Under the pieces are notes generated by a model, which saw only the letters and a program-made list of their open reading frames with translations, was not told where the DNA came from and ran no database searches. Shown one piece after another: positions 1 through 8,970 of a stretch of 64,000 bases of DNA. The translations under genes and the position numbers were made by a program. The stretch comes from JAWLGZ01 sp041690635 (lineage in GTDB: Bacteria; Pseudomonadota; Gammaproteobacteria; Thiohalomonadales; Thiohalomonadaceae): the NCBI GenBank assembly GCA_041690635.1, contig JAWLGZ010000002.1:124001-188000 (forward strand), written 5' to 3'. How positions within the stretch are numbered: position 1 is the first letter of the stretch; every line of letters starts with the position of its first letter.

Positions 1-737
1 GTGAAGAACGAGCCGCCCCGCTCGATGTTGCCGGCCCGCTTCTCGCTGTTGGCGGTCTGGATGGTGTTGGCCACCTGCTCCAGGCTGATGCCGTAACCGG
101 CCAGCCGCTCGGGCACCACCTCGACGCGCACCTGCTCGGCACGACCGCCGACCACGAAGCCCTGTCCGGTATTGGGGATCTGCTTGAGACTCTGAAGCAC
201 ATCCAGCGCCAGGGTGCGCAGAATGCCGTCGTCCACATCCTCGGACCACAAAGTGAGCGTCACCACCGGCACATCGTCGATCCCCTTCGGTTTGACCAGC
301 GGCATGGAGACGCCTGGCGGGATCTTGTCCAGATTGGATTGGAGCTTGTCGTGAACCTTGACGATGGAGGGACCAAACTGTTCACCCACATCGAACTGCA
401 CCGTCACCATCCCTTCACCGCGACGCGAAGCGGAGTAGACGTGCTTGATGCCGGGGATCTCACTCATGATGCGCTGCAGTGGGTCGATAGCGAGGCTCGC
501 CACCTGTTCGGAACTGGCACCAGGGTATTCGACGAAGATATCCACCATGGGGACCGAGATCTGCGGGTCCTCCTGGCGCGGAGTCAGCACCAGGCCCAAC
601 ACGCCCATGGCAAGCATCGCAAAGAAGAGCAGCGGTGAGAGCGGGGAATGGATGAACGCCCGGGCCATGCGACCTGCCAGGCCGAGAGACTCCTCGTTCT
701 TCGCGGCCCCAGTGTTCGGGCTCTGATGTTCCGTCAT
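1..737 (-). CDS. RND efflux transporter permease (HAE1/AcrB family), N-terminal part
   Basis: This is the first 245 residues of an inner-membrane RND pump; the rest lies outside the window. The reverse-strand translation starts MTEHQSPNTG and has one hydrophobic helix (about residues 35-52, PLSPLLFFAMLAMGVLGLVL). It continues into the typical porter domain: a conserved PGASSEQV stretch, then EIPGIKHVYS, then KVHDKLQSNLDKIPPGV. Family members use proton influx to expel drugs, dyes or metals through a tripartite complex with a periplasmic adaptor and an outer-membrane channel. The adaptor gene lies just upstream on the same strand with a gap of about 70 bp, so the two are probably co-transcribed. 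Substrate cannot be told from this fragment. The ATG at 737 has only a weak ribosome-binding site (AAGCGGA). Confidence 0.9.
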   Translation of the reverse strand, partial: MTEHQSPNTGAAKNEESLGLAGRMARAFIHSPLSPLLFFAMLAMGVLGLVLTPRQEDPQISVPMVDIFVEYPGASSEQVASLAIDPLQRIMSEIPGIKHVYSASRRGEGMVTVQFDVGEQFGPSIVKVHDKLQSNLDKIPPGVSMPLVKPKGIDDVPVVTLTLWSEDVDDGILRTLALDVLQSLKQIPNTGQGFVVGGRAEQVRVEVVPERLAGYGISLEQVANTIQTANSEKRAGNIERGGSFF

Positions 738-809
738 AACCGATCCGCTTACGATTTGTTCTTATTCGCACCGACCAGGATGGTCGGCGCCCCCCTACGG
801 CTACATTTG

Positions 810-1946
810 CTATCGCGCGTTGCGCGTGGAACCCATGCCCGGCGGCGGATTGTTGATCACCCGATCGCCCGGGGAGACTCCCGACAGGACACTGATGTGA
901 CCCGGCCCGGCGGGATCCCCCAACCGCAGCACCCGCAGATCCCTGCCGCCGTCGGGGCGAACCACAAACACGGCGGGCAGACTTCCGCGGCGGACCAGCG
1001 CCGAGACCGGGACGGTCGGCAGGCGCTGGGTGGCCGCATTGCTGTCATTGATCATTACCTCGGCATACATACCGGGGGCGGCTGGTGCGTCTGGCGGCAG
1101 CTCGAACTTGACGGTAACCGTATGGCGGTTGGGATCGGCCATGGGAAATACGCGCACAACCCGCGCCAGAACCAGTGCGTCCCGCACGTCGAGGCGCGCC
1201 GGTACGGAAACCCCCTCGCGGATCCCGGGCATGAGGCGCGACGGGACCTCAATCTGGATCTCCAGCGCGCTGGTATCGGCGTAGGCCAGAAGCGGCTGGC
1301 CCGGCTGAACCGTGTCGCCCACCTCCACCAGCTTGTCGGTGATCACCCCTTCGAAAGGCGCAACGCCGGTGGCGTCCTTCAGCTTGGCCTCCACCTCCTG
1401 CAGTTGCGACTGGGCCTGCAGGAAACTGCCGCGTGCCTGAGTCATGCGGGTGCCCCGCGAGTAGAGGTCGGCGTGGCGCTCGTAACCGGACTCGTTGATC
1501 CCCATCATGTCGCCGAAGGGACGGGTAAAGAAGCTGTCGAACATGGAAGGGATGCCCATGCCGGGCATCCGCTCGGTGGAGTACGGGGAGACCAGCTGGC
1601 GGGTGAACTGGACGTTGGCGTTGCGCATCTCTGCGTCCGCATTCGCCATCTGGGCCAGCGCGGAGTTGCGCCGCGCCAGGAGTTCGTCGTCATTGAGCCG
1701 GACCAGCACCGCCCCCTGGTCGAACTGGTCCCCTTCGGCGCCGGCAAGGAACTCCACACGCCCGGGCAGCTGCGCGGCGATGGTCACCCTGCGGGCCGGT
1801 ACCACGGTGCCTCCAAGCACGACGCGGTTCTCCACCCGGCTCTCCTGGACAACGGCTATTTCCCAGTTGCCCGTTGCCTGCATCGCAGTTGCGCAAACCA
1901 GCCCCAATGCACCCGCCAGTGCAAGGGAGAGACGTTTCAGACGCAT
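810..1946 (-). CDS. RND efflux periplasmic adaptor subunit (membrane-fusion/HlyD family)
   Basis: This 378-residue protein links an RND permease to the outer-membrane channel. An N-terminal signal sequence (MRLKRLSLALAGALGLVCA) is followed by a first lipoyl-like half (residues ~35-75, TIAAQLPGRVEF and AEGDQFDQGAVLVRL). A helical hairpin comes next, then the second half with APFEGVITDKLVEVGDTVQPGQ split by spaces in structure, and a beta-barrel region. The open frame runs 65 codons further upstream, but ATG 1946 is chosen because it begins the signal peptide and follows GGGAG at a good distance. A sigma-54 promoter lies about 100 bp upstream, so expression is probably controlled by the divergent activator. 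The permease follows at 737. Confidence 0.93.
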   Translation of the reverse strand: MRLKRLSLALAGALGLVCATAMQATGNWEIAVVQESRVENRVVLGGTVVPARRVTIAAQLPGRVEFLAGAEGDQFDQGAVLVRLNDDELLARRNSALAQMANADAEMRNANVQFTRQLVSPYSTERMPGMGIPSMFDSFFTRPFGDMMGINESGYERHADLYSRGTRMTQARGSFLQAQSQLQEVEAKLKDATGVAPFEGVITDKLVEVGDTVQPGQPLLAYADTSALEIQIEVPSRLMPGIREGVSVPARLDVRDALVLARVVRVFPMADPNRHTVTVKFELPPDAPAAPGMYAEVMINDSNAATQRLPTVPVSALVRRGSLPAVFVVRPDGGRDLRVLRLGDPAGPGHISVLSGVSPGDRVINNPPPGMGSTRNAR

Positions 1947-2041
1947 CCCCAAACTCCCGTAAATTTGTTGTTCTTTCTGTAGGCGGTACACGTTACACAA
2001 AAAGAATCGCCGAAGAAACAAACCGAATCGGTCAGTCACGT

Positions 2042-2057
2042 TGCAAACAGGATGCCA
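2042..2057 (-). promoter_or_regulatory. Sigma-54 (-24/-12) promoter of the RND efflux operon
   Basis: The reverse strand reads TGGCATCCTGTTTGCA, that is TGGCAT, five bases, TTGCA. This matches the RpoN consensus TGGCAC-N5-TTGCA at 10 of 11 defined positions with exact spacing. Transcription should start near 2031, giving a leader of about 85 bases before the adaptor ATG at 1946. A sigma-54 activator gene is divergent next door, which strongly supports the assignment. Confidence 0.85.
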
Positions 2058-2101
2058 GAACATAACGTTTTGTTTTATAAGAGGTGAACAACCAAACCCC
2101 T

Positions 2102-2115
2102 GTTGCGTGCGCAAC
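2102..2115. promoter_or_regulatory. Palindromic operator/enhancer site 1 (GTTGCG-TG-CGCAAC)
   Basis: GTTGCGTGCGCAAC has perfect six-base arms with a 2-bp spacer. Its centre lies about 77 bp upstream of the predicted sigma-54 start. It shares the GTTGC/GCAAC half-site with the cluster at 2195-2220, so it is probably bound by the neighbouring Fis-type activator. Confidence 0.6.
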
Positions 2116-2194
2116 GTGGAACGATCGACGCGGTGCGGCACAGACGCTCCACCGGATCACTAAGCAACTGTAATGTTTCGGAATATCAGAAGAT

Positions 2195-2220
2195 GTTGCA
2201 GCGGATGCAACGTTGTTGCA
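2195..2220. promoter_or_regulatory. Clustered enhancer half-sites (GTTGCA / TGCAAC)
   Basis: Three half-sites overlap here: GTTGCA at 2195-2200, TGCAAC at 2206-2211 and GTTGCA at 2215-2220. They form two inverted repeats with spacers of 5 and 3 bp. They lie about 170-180 bp upstream of the efflux start and 60-85 bp upstream of the activator start codon. They are good candidates for the upstream activating sequence and may also autoregulate the activator. Confidence 0.6.
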
Positions 2221-2280
2221 CCCAACACGGCTGCTGTTTATCGTAGCTCTTAGTTATAGACCGCTTTTCGGGAACCTGCC

Positions 2281-3651
2281 GTGAAAAAGAGAGAGAGTGC
2301 GCTTGATGGCCTGGCCCACCTGCTTCCGGTGCTCGATGCCGTGGTCTCCCATATCGATGAGGGGGTGCTGGTCGCGGACAACAGCGGCCACATCCTCTAT
2401 CACAATCGGGCGGTCCCCGAGCTGCTCGGCGTGAATGCGGACGAACCGCTGCAGGAGTTCCGGCGCCTGGGCGGCATCAACCTTCAAAAGGCGCTGCTGC
2501 GCGCGGCGATCGATGCCGGGGAGGTGGATGCGGCCGGACGTCCCAGCGGCAATTTCGTCTCGTTCGAGCACCGGGTGCAGGAAGGGGATCGCACCCGTTT
2601 CCTGGAATTCGACAGCGGCCTGGTCGACGTACCGGGTACTGAGAACCGTGCCCGCCTGGTGGTCATCCGCGATTGCACACAGCGCAAACACCTGGAGGCG
2701 GTGCTCAACAACAGCAGCGGCAGCGGGCTCGCCACCAAGGACCCGCAGATGCTGGAGATCGTGGCACGTATTCAGCAGATCGCTCCCAGCAACGCCTTCG
2801 TACTGCTCCAGGGCGAATCAGGCACCGGAAAGACGATGCTGGCGCGTCTCATCCACAAGCTGAGCAGCCGGTCCAACGGCCCCTTCGTGGAGGTGAACTG
2901 CGCCGCCATCCCCGCCTCGCTCATCGAGTCGGAGCTGTTCGGGCACATTAAAGGGGCATTCACCGGTGCCGTGCAGGATCGGCCGGGCCGCTTCCAGGCG
3001 GCCCATCGGGGCACCCTGTTCCTGGACGAGATCAGCGAGCTGCCGCTCAGCCTCCAGGCCAAGCTGCTGAAGGTGCTGCAGGATCAGTGCTTCGAGATGG
3101 TGGGCTCCGACAAGAGTGTGCAGGTGGATGTAAGGGTCATCAGTGCTTCCAACCTCAACCTGCGAGATGCGGTGGACTCCGGCGACTTCCGCGCCGACCT
3201 CTATTACCGGCTGGCGGTGATCCCGATTAATGTCCCCGCCCTGCGCCAGCGACCCGGTGATATCCCGATCCTGATCAAGCACTTCTGTGACAGCCTCGCA
3301 TTACGCGGCTACCCGTCCGACATCGAGTGTACCGCCGAGGCGATGCGGATGATGATGGACTATCCCTGGCCGGGAAATGTGCGCGAACTGGCCAACGCGG
3401 TCGAACACGGCATTGTCTGTGCCGAGGGCAGGCGGGTCACCCCGCACAGCCTGCCTCAGGATGTGCGCAGCTATTCCACCCCGAGCACGCCGCGTCCGCA
3501 CCTCGGACGGGATGCGGACGAGGAGGAGCAGCGCAAGGCCATCATCCAGGCACTCGATCAGGCCAACGGCAGCCGCGCCGTCGCAGCCACCATGCTGAGC
3601 ATCGATCGCACCACCCTGTGGCGACGGATGCAGAAGCTCGGGATCAACTGA
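2281..3651 (+). CDS. Sigma-54-dependent transcriptional activator (PAS - AAA+ - Fis HTH)
   Basis: This 456-residue enhancer-binding protein starts at GTG. Residues ~17-85 look like a PAS sensor (VVSHIDEGVLVADNSGHIL). The AAA+ domain has Walker A GESGTGKT at ~178, the sigma-54 contact loop GAFTGA at ~225-230 and Walker B FLDEIS at ~248. The C-terminus is a Fis-type helix-turn-helix (SIDRTTLWRRMQKLGI). There is no receiver domain, so control is probably by direct sensing of a ligand or redox state through PAS. It is divergent from an RND pump that has a sigma-54 promoter and palindromic upstream sites, so it most likely activates that pump. The inducer is unknown. Confidence 0.93.
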   Translation: MKKRESALDGLAHLLPVLDAVVSHIDEGVLVADNSGHILYHNRAVPELLGVNADEPLQEFRRLGGINLQKALLRAAIDAGEVDAAGRPSGNFVSFEHRVQEGDRTRFLEFDSGLVDVPGTENRARLVVIRDCTQRKHLEAVLNNSSGSGLATKDPQMLEIVARIQQIAPSNAFVLLQGESGTGKTMLARLIHKLSSRSNGPFVEVNCAAIPASLIESELFGHIKGAFTGAVQDRPGRFQAAHRGTLFLDEISELPLSLQAKLLKVLQDQCFEMVGSDKSVQVDVRVISASNLNLRDAVDSGDFRADLYYRLAVIPINVPALRQRPGDIPILIKHFCDSLALRGYPSDIECTAEAMRMMMDYPWPGNVRELANAVEHGIVCAEGRRVTPHSLPQDVRSYSTPSTPRPHLGRDADEEEQRKAIIQALDQANGSRAVAATMLSIDRTTLWRRMQKLGIN

Positions 3652-3771
3652 ACAGCACTATTGACCAAGAGACAAACGACTGCGGGGCACGCACGATGCG
3701 AAATGGACCAATTGGCGCCTCAGCAGAAGATATGCTCTTCTCTGCGCCTCTGTTGGTGAACCTTTCTTGAT

Positions 3772-4971
3772 TCAGAACCGCTGCCTGCCCAGCCACGGAG
3801 TCATCCGCGCGAACGCCTCCTCGATCCGGTCCATACCTGTCGAATAGCTGATGCGCAGGGTGTTGCGGGCGCTCTCACCGAAGGTGTCGCCGGGAATGGT
3901 GCAAACGCCGGTCTCCTCCAGCATGCGCAAGGCCACGCCGGTTCCGTCCACGCTGTCCGGCAGCGAAGGCAGAATGTAAAAGGCGCCCTGGGGCCGGTAG
4001 CCGGTCAGGTGCGGCGTGTCGGCAATCAGTTCCACCACCCGATCGCGGCGGTGCCGGTATTCCGCTACGCGCTCATCGATGAAGGTGCGATCGCCGGTCA
4101 GGGCGGCCACACCCGCCCACTGGGCAGGTGTGTTGGCGACCGTAGTGGTGAACATGTGATAGCGCCGCAGGGTTTTTATGGCCGCCCGGCTCGCCACGAT
4201 CCACCCCACTCGCAGACCCGGCATGCTGAAGGTCTTGGAGAAGCTATTCACAACCATGAGGTGTTCGAGGTCGGCAGCACAGCAGACCACGCTCGGATGG
4301 TCCGGCCCGTCCAGCACCAGGTGATCGTAGACCTCGTCGGAGATCACCTTGATCCCTCGCCAGGCCGCCTCCTGCACGATCGCCTCGACCGTCTCTCGCG
4401 GATAGACCACGCCGGTTGGGTTGCCCGGTGAATTGAGCACCAGGGCGAAGGTGTGCATGCCGATGGCGTCGATCACCTGCTGCGGGTCGAGCTGATAACC
4501 GGTGTCCGCCTTCGTGGGGATGAACCGCACCGACCCACCGTGCATGCGAATCAGCGGCGCGTAAAGCGGAAAGGTCGGTTCCGGCAACAGGAACTCCCGT
4601 CCCGGCGCGGCGATCGCACTGAGCGCGAGATAGAGCGCCTCGGTGGCACCGGTGGTGACGAGGAAGTTGTCCTCCGCCAGTTCGCATCCATAGCGCCCAC
4701 GGTAGTAGCCGGCGAGTGCGGTCAACAGTTCCGGCAACCCCGCATCCATCGTGTACCCGGTCTTTCCGGCACGAAGCGCATCCACATGCGCATCCACGAC
4801 GTGGGTCGGTGTGGGGAAGTCCGGCTGACCGATGGAGAGATGAATCACGTCGTCACGCCGGGAGGCAAGATTCACCATCCGGCGAATACCGGGGATCGGC
4901 AGCGCCCGGAGTGCCGGGTTCCAGCCCCCCCACTCCGAAGGGTCGAGTGCATCCTGCACACCGGCCGACAT
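3772..4971 (-). CDS. PLP-dependent aminotransferase, class I/II (AspC-like)
   Basis: This 399-residue fold-type I aminotransferase has the N-terminal motif IHLSIGQPDFPTPTHVVDA and the NSPGNPTG loop. ISDEVYDHLV holds the Asp/Tyr that contact the cofactor ring. The PLP lysine lies in NSFSKTFSMPGLRVGW, and the arginine that binds the alpha-carboxylate is near the C-terminus (NTLRISYST). The frame is open to 5250, but ATG 4971 follows AAGGAGAG at an ideal distance and gives the usual family length. The amino donor is not predictable; aspartate, alanine or aromatic amino acids are all possible. It is divergent from the 2-hydroxyacid dehydrogenase at 5115. Confidence 0.92.
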   Translation of the reverse strand: MSAGVQDALDPSEWGGWNPALRALPIPGIRRMVNLASRRDDVIHLSIGQPDFPTPTHVVDAHVDALRAGKTGYTMDAGLPELLTALAGYYRGRYGCELAEDNFLVTTGATEALYLALSAIAAPGREFLLPEPTFPLYAPLIRMHGGSVRFIPTKADTGYQLDPQQVIDAIGMHTFALVLNSPGNPTGVVYPRETVEAIVQEAAWRGIKVISDEVYDHLVLDGPDHPSVVCCAADLEHLMVVNSFSKTFSMPGLRVGWIVASRAAIKTLRRYHMFTTTVANTPAQWAGVAALTGDRTFIDERVAEYRHRRDRVVELIADTPHLTGYRPQGAFYILPSLPDSVDGTGVALRMLEETGVCTIPGDTFGESARNTLRISYSTGMDRIEEAFARMTPWLGRQRF

Positions 4972-5114
4972 GGGACTCTCCTTCCCTCCCTGCAAACAAT
5001 TCAATCGTAGCTTCAGGACGAACGCATACCAGCGCCCATTCGCGGAATGGATGATCCGGCCCACTGGTTTGATCGTCTTGACGGTGGCGACTAGGTTCAG
5101 TTCATACTCAGAGA

Positions 5115-6101
5115 ATGTTGGCAGGGATGATGCGCCACGGCACGGACAAGCCGACCGTCGCCGTACTGACGGCGGTGGGGGAGCAGTGGCCTGGACTCGA
5201 ACCGCTTGATGGCGAGGCTCGCCTGTGCCCGGCGGCGACGCGTGACGCACTGGATGCGGCCTTGACCGAAGCGGACGTTCTGCTGGTCACCGATTTTCGC
5301 ACCACCCTGCTCCGCCAGGCCTGGCCCGCCGCTCGGCACCTCAAATGGATTCACGCCACCAGCGCCGGCGTCGATGTGCTGCTCTTCCCCGAACTGATCG
5401 ACAGCGATGTCACACTGACCAACGCCCGCGGCATCTTTGACGGGGCCATTTCCGAATACGTCCTTGGGCTGATCCTCGCCTTCGCCAAAGACCTGGCCGG
5501 CACCTTCGCCCTCCAGCACGATCAAACCTGGCGACACCGTGAGACCGAACGCATCTCCGGGCGACACGTGATGGTGGTCGGGGCCGGCTCCATCGGACGG
5601 GCGATCGCGCGCACGGTACGCGCCGCCGGCATGCACGTCTCCGGGGTCGCCACTCACGAGCGGCGGGGGGATCCCGATTTCGATCGGGTTGATGCCGCCG
5701 AAGCCTTGCCAGATGCGCTGTCGACGGCCGATTTCGTCGTGGTGGCTGCGCCACTGACCGCAGCCACCCACGGACTGTTCGATACCGGGGCATTCGGGTC
5801 GATGAGGCGTGATGCGCGGCTCATCAATATCGGTCGCGGCGCGATCGTCAACACAGGGGCGCTGATTGACGCGCTCGAAAAGGGACGGATCGCCGGGGCG
5901 GCGCTGGATGTATTCGAGGATGAACCGTTGCCGCCGGACAGCCCGCTCTGGTCGTTGCCGAACGTCATCGTCTCGCCCCACATGGCGGGGGATTTCATCG
6001 GCTGGCGCGAGGCGCTGAGCGCCCAGTTCGTGGAAAACTTCCGTCGCTGGCGCTCAGGTGGGGAACTGTTCAATCGCGTGGACAAGCGCCGCTACCGATA
6101 A
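5115..6101 (+). CDS. D-2-hydroxyacid dehydrogenase (NAD(P)-dependent; GhrA/SerA superfamily)
   Basis: This 328-residue enzyme of the D-isomer-specific 2-hydroxyacid dehydrogenase family interconverts 2-oxoacids and D-2-hydroxyacids. The Rossmann motif is VVGAGSIGRAIA (~155-166). The catalytic Arg lies in NIGRGAIVNTGAL, the Glu in LDVFEDEPLP and the catalytic His in VSPHMAGD. The substrate could be hydroxypyruvate, glyoxylate or a branched oxoacid. The start is uncertain: ATG 5115, 5127 and 5130 are all in frame, and 5127 follows a GCAGGG sequence. The gene is divergent from an aminotransferase and followed by an amidase, so it may process the oxoacid left after transamination; that link is inference. 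Confidence 0.9.
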   Translation: MLAGMMRHGTDKPTVAVLTAVGEQWPGLEPLDGEARLCPAATRDALDAALTEADVLLVTDFRTTLLRQAWPAARHLKWIHATSAGVDVLLFPELIDSDVTLTNARGIFDGAISEYVLGLILAFAKDLAGTFALQHDQTWRHRETERISGRHVMVVGAGSIGRAIARTVRAAGMHVSGVATHERRGDPDFDRVDAAEALPDALSTADFVVVAAPLTAATHGLFDTGAFGSMRRDARLINIGRGAIVNTGALIDALEKGRIAGAALDVFEDEPLPPDSPLWSLPNVIVSPHMAGDFIGWREALSAQFVENFRRWRSGGELFNRVDKRRYR

Positions 6102-6228
6102 GGGGGCGTCTAACGGTCTGCCGCGGCGGAAAGGAGCGACCCGGAGGTTGGGTGTAGTCTGCGGGTCGCACGGAGAAGGATCGCCCGGACGGCGATCGTT
6201 CGCATTTTGATCGCATCTGGAGTCCGAC

Positions 6229-7626
6229 ATGGATGTCGCCGATCTCGGGGCGGTGGAACTGGCCGACTGCTTCCGCAAAGGTGAGCTCTCGCCGGTGGAG
6301 GCCGCCACCGCCTGTCTCGAACGCATTCATCGTTACGATGGCGAAGTGAACGCCTTCTGCCTGGTGGACGAGGAAGTAACGCTGCGGCAGGCCCGCGAGT
6401 CCGAGTCCCGCTACCGACAGGGGCAGCCGCGCGGTCCCATCGACGGCGTCCCGGTCGCCATCAAGGATGTCTTTCTCACACGCGGCTGGCCGACGCGAAA
6501 AGGTTCCAGGACCATCGACCCGCAGCAGCCGTGGACCGTCGATGCGCCGGCGGTCGCCGCCCTGCGGCGGCATGGCGCGGTCGCTGTCGGCAAGACCACC
6601 ACGCCGGAGTTCGGCTGGAAGGGCGTCACCGACAACCCGGTGGACGGCATCACGCGTAACCCGTGGGATCCAAGGTTGACCTCCGGAGGTTCAAGTGGCG
6701 GGAGCGGTGTGGCGGTGTCGTTGGGAATGGCAGCGCTGGCGCTCGGCACCGATGCAGGCGGCTCGATCCGAATCCCCGCCGGATTCTGCGGCATCGTGGG
6801 ATTCAAGCCGACCCGGGGGCGTGCGCCCATGTGGCCGGGTAGTCCGTTCGGGGCTCTTGCCCACCCTGGTCCGATGACACGCACCGTACAGGATTGTGCC
6901 GTGCTCTTGCGGGTAATGACCGAACCGGATCCGCGCGACACCACCCTGCCGCCCGACGGAACTGATTTCGGCAAGGGGCTCGATGACGGCATCGCCGGGC
7001 TGCCGGTCGCCTTCAGCCCGGACCTGGGATATGCGCCGGTCGATCCCGCAGTGGCCGCGGTGGTGAAAGAGGCCGTCGCCGTGCTCGACAATCTGGGTGC
7101 CTGCGTGGAAACGGTCGATCCCCGCTTTGAACCGCACCACGAAGCGTTCAGCCGCCTGTTCTATGGCGGGGCCGCCAATGCACTGCGTACCCTCTCCGCG
7201 GCTGACCGGACACTGATGGACCCGGAACTGGTCGCGGCGGCCGAAGCCGCCGCACAGATGAGTGTGCTCGACTACCTCGCAGCGCAAAACACCCGTTCGC
7301 GGCTCATCGAGCAGATGGCCCATTTTCATGGGCGTTTCGCGCTGCTGGTGACCCCGACGCTGCCCATCACCGCATTCACCGCCGGCATTGAGGTCCCGGA
7401 CGGCTGGCCCCACCGCCGTTGGCACACCTGGAGCCCGTTTACCTGGCCCTTCAACCTCACCGGCCAGCCGGCCATCTCCGTACCCTGTGGATTCACGCCG
7501 GACGGGCTGCCGGTCGGACTTCAGATCGTCGGCCCGCGCCACGCCGACGCGCTGGTGCTCCGCACCGCCCGAGCCTTCGAACGGGCACGGCCGATGAACC
7601 GCCGGCCCGGGCTTCTGCATTCCTGA
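6229..7626 (+). CDS. Amidase (amidase-signature family)
   Basis: This 465-residue hydrolase cleaves an amide bond. The Ser-cisSer-Lys triad is visible: Lys in GVPVAIKD (~85), Ser in TSGGSSGGSGVAVS (~160) and Ser in GTDAGGSIRIPAGF (~184). Length and motif order fit free amidases rather than the GatA subunit of the tRNA amidotransferase, and no gatB or gatC is nearby. GGAG precedes ATG 6229. It converges with a class-III aminotransferase, suggesting catabolism of an amide or lactam of an amino acid. The substrate is unknown. Confidence 0.92.
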   Translation: MDVADLGAVELADCFRKGELSPVEAATACLERIHRYDGEVNAFCLVDEEVTLRQARESESRYRQGQPRGPIDGVPVAIKDVFLTRGWPTRKGSRTIDPQQPWTVDAPAVAALRRHGAVAVGKTTTPEFGWKGVTDNPVDGITRNPWDPRLTSGGSSGGSGVAVSLGMAALALGTDAGGSIRIPAGFCGIVGFKPTRGRAPMWPGSPFGALAHPGPMTRTVQDCAVLLRVMTEPDPRDTTLPPDGTDFGKGLDDGIAGLPVAFSPDLGYAPVDPAVAAVVKEAVAVLDNLGACVETVDPRFEPHHEAFSRLFYGGAANALRTLSAADRTLMDPELVAAAEAAAQMSVLDYLAAQNTRSRLIEQMAHFHGRFALLVTPTLPITAFTAGIEVPDGWPHRRWHTWSPFTWPFNLTGQPAISVPCGFTPDGLPVGLQIVGPRHADALVLRTARAFERARPMNRRPGLLHS

Positions 7627-7633
7627 ATATACG

Positions 7634-8911
7634 TCACGTTGCAGTTGCCTTCATGGCCTGCTCGAAGGCATCCACCGCCATATCGATCTGTTCGCGGTTC
7701 ACGATCAGCGGCGGCAGCCAGCGGATCACCTGGCCGCCGTACGGCCCGCAACGGATGAGTAGCAGGTTCCGTTGTTCGGCCTCCTTGAGAATGCGTGCGG
7801 CGCGCGGCCCGTCGGGACGCCCGTCGCTGTCCACGATCTCGGTCCCGATCATGAGCCCCAGGCCGCGCACATCGCCAATCGCGGGATTTCGTCCGGCAAC
7901 CTCCTGCAGTCGCGAGCGCAGGTAGTCGCCCTGGGTCGCTGCGTTCTCAACCAGACCCTCCTCCTCGATAACCTCAAGCGTGGCGAGTGCCGCTGCGCAA
8001 GCCACGGCATTGCCGCCGTAGGTACCGCCCTGGGAACCGGGCCACGCCTTCTCCATCAGTTCCGTACGCGCCCCGAACGCAGAGAGTGGAAAGCCGCTGG
8101 CCAACCCCTTGGCGGTCACCACAATGTCGGGCTGGAGATCAAAATGATCGTGCCCCCAGAATCGGCCGGTGCGGCCGTAGCCCGCCTGCACCTCATCCAC
8201 GACCAGCAGGATGCCGTGCCGGTCGCAGCGCTCACGCAGGCCGCGCATGAACTCGGCATTGGCTGGAATGTAGCCGGCTTCCCCCTGCACCGGTTCGATG
8301 AACATCGCTGCGGCCTCCGCCGGCGTGGTGACGGTGGCCAGCAGGTGATCCAGCTCGCGCAGACAGAAGCGATTGACGGTCGCCTCATCCCAGCCGTAGC
8401 GGCGGAGATCCGGGAACGGTGCCAGCACCACACCGCCCATCATCGGCTGCAGTCCCGCACGCAGGCCGACGCTGGAGCTGGTCATGGTGAGCGACCCCAT
8501 GGTGCGGCCGTGGAACCCGCCCTGAAATGCAATCAGATTGGGGCGCCCTGTGGCGTGGCGACAAAGACGCATCGCTGCCTCAATCGCCTCGGTTCCGGCG
8601 TTGGCATAGAAGACCGCATCGATGTCGCCGGGCAGGCGCGCGGCAAGCCGCTCGGTGAGTGCAAGCAGCGGCTGGTGGCGGACGATGGCGTACTGGCCGT
8701 GGATCAACAGGCCGACTTGCCGCTGTGCCGCCTCCACCACCTTGGGGTGGCAGTGACCGGTGCCGGTCACGCCGATCCCGGAGGTGAAATCGAGGTAGCG
8801 GCGACCCGCCGCATCGAACAGCCACACCCCCTCGCCACCGGCGGCCACCAGGTCGCTCGACTGTTTCAGGACGGGAGAGAGCCGTCCTGTATCCCCGGTC
8901 CGGTACTCCAT
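7634..8911 (-). CDS. Class III aminotransferase (4-aminobutyrate/acetylornithine type)
   Basis: This 425-residue PLP enzyme moves an omega-amino group. It begins in the usual way (YLDFTSGIGVTGTGHCHPKV), has FQGGFHGRTMGSL in the middle and LVVDEVQAGYGRTG ahead of the PLP lysine in VTAKGLASGFPLSAFG. The E-to-Q change in DEVQ is normal for this class. ATG 8911 is chosen over the longer frame because GGAGG sits five to seven bases upstream. GabT-like use of 4-aminobutyrate or beta-alanine fits an adjacent amidase, but acetylornithine, putrescine or another omega-amine cannot be excluded. It lies 60 bp downstream of the P-type ATPase on the same strand. Confidence 0.9.
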   Translation of the reverse strand: MEYRTGDTGRLSPVLKQSSDLVAAGGEGVWLFDAAGRRYLDFTSGIGVTGTGHCHPKVVEAAQRQVGLLIHGQYAIVRHQPLLALTERLAARLPGDIDAVFYANAGTEAIEAAMRLCRHATGRPNLIAFQGGFHGRTMGSLTMTSSSVGLRAGLQPMMGGVVLAPFPDLRRYGWDEATVNRFCLRELDHLLATVTTPAEAAAMFIEPVQGEAGYIPANAEFMRGLRERCDRHGILLVVDEVQAGYGRTGRFWGHDHFDLQPDIVVTAKGLASGFPLSAFGARTELMEKAWPGSQGGTYGGNAVACAAALATLEVIEEEGLVENAATQGDYLRSRLQEVAGRNPAIGDVRGLGLMIGTEIVDSDGRPDGPRAARILKEAEQRNLLLIRCGPYGGQVIRWLPPLIVNREQIDMAVDAFEQAMKATAT

Positions 8912-8970
8912 GCGGCCTCCTTGCTCATGACCATCCCTCTCAAGGTAGATCAGAACAGGGGCAGGCCGAA

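Noticed and set aside
648..1982. 444-codon forward frame opposite the efflux adaptor
   Set aside because: Composition (Arg/His/Gly-rich, no motif) is that of a shadow; the reverse frame is a clear membrane-fusion protein.
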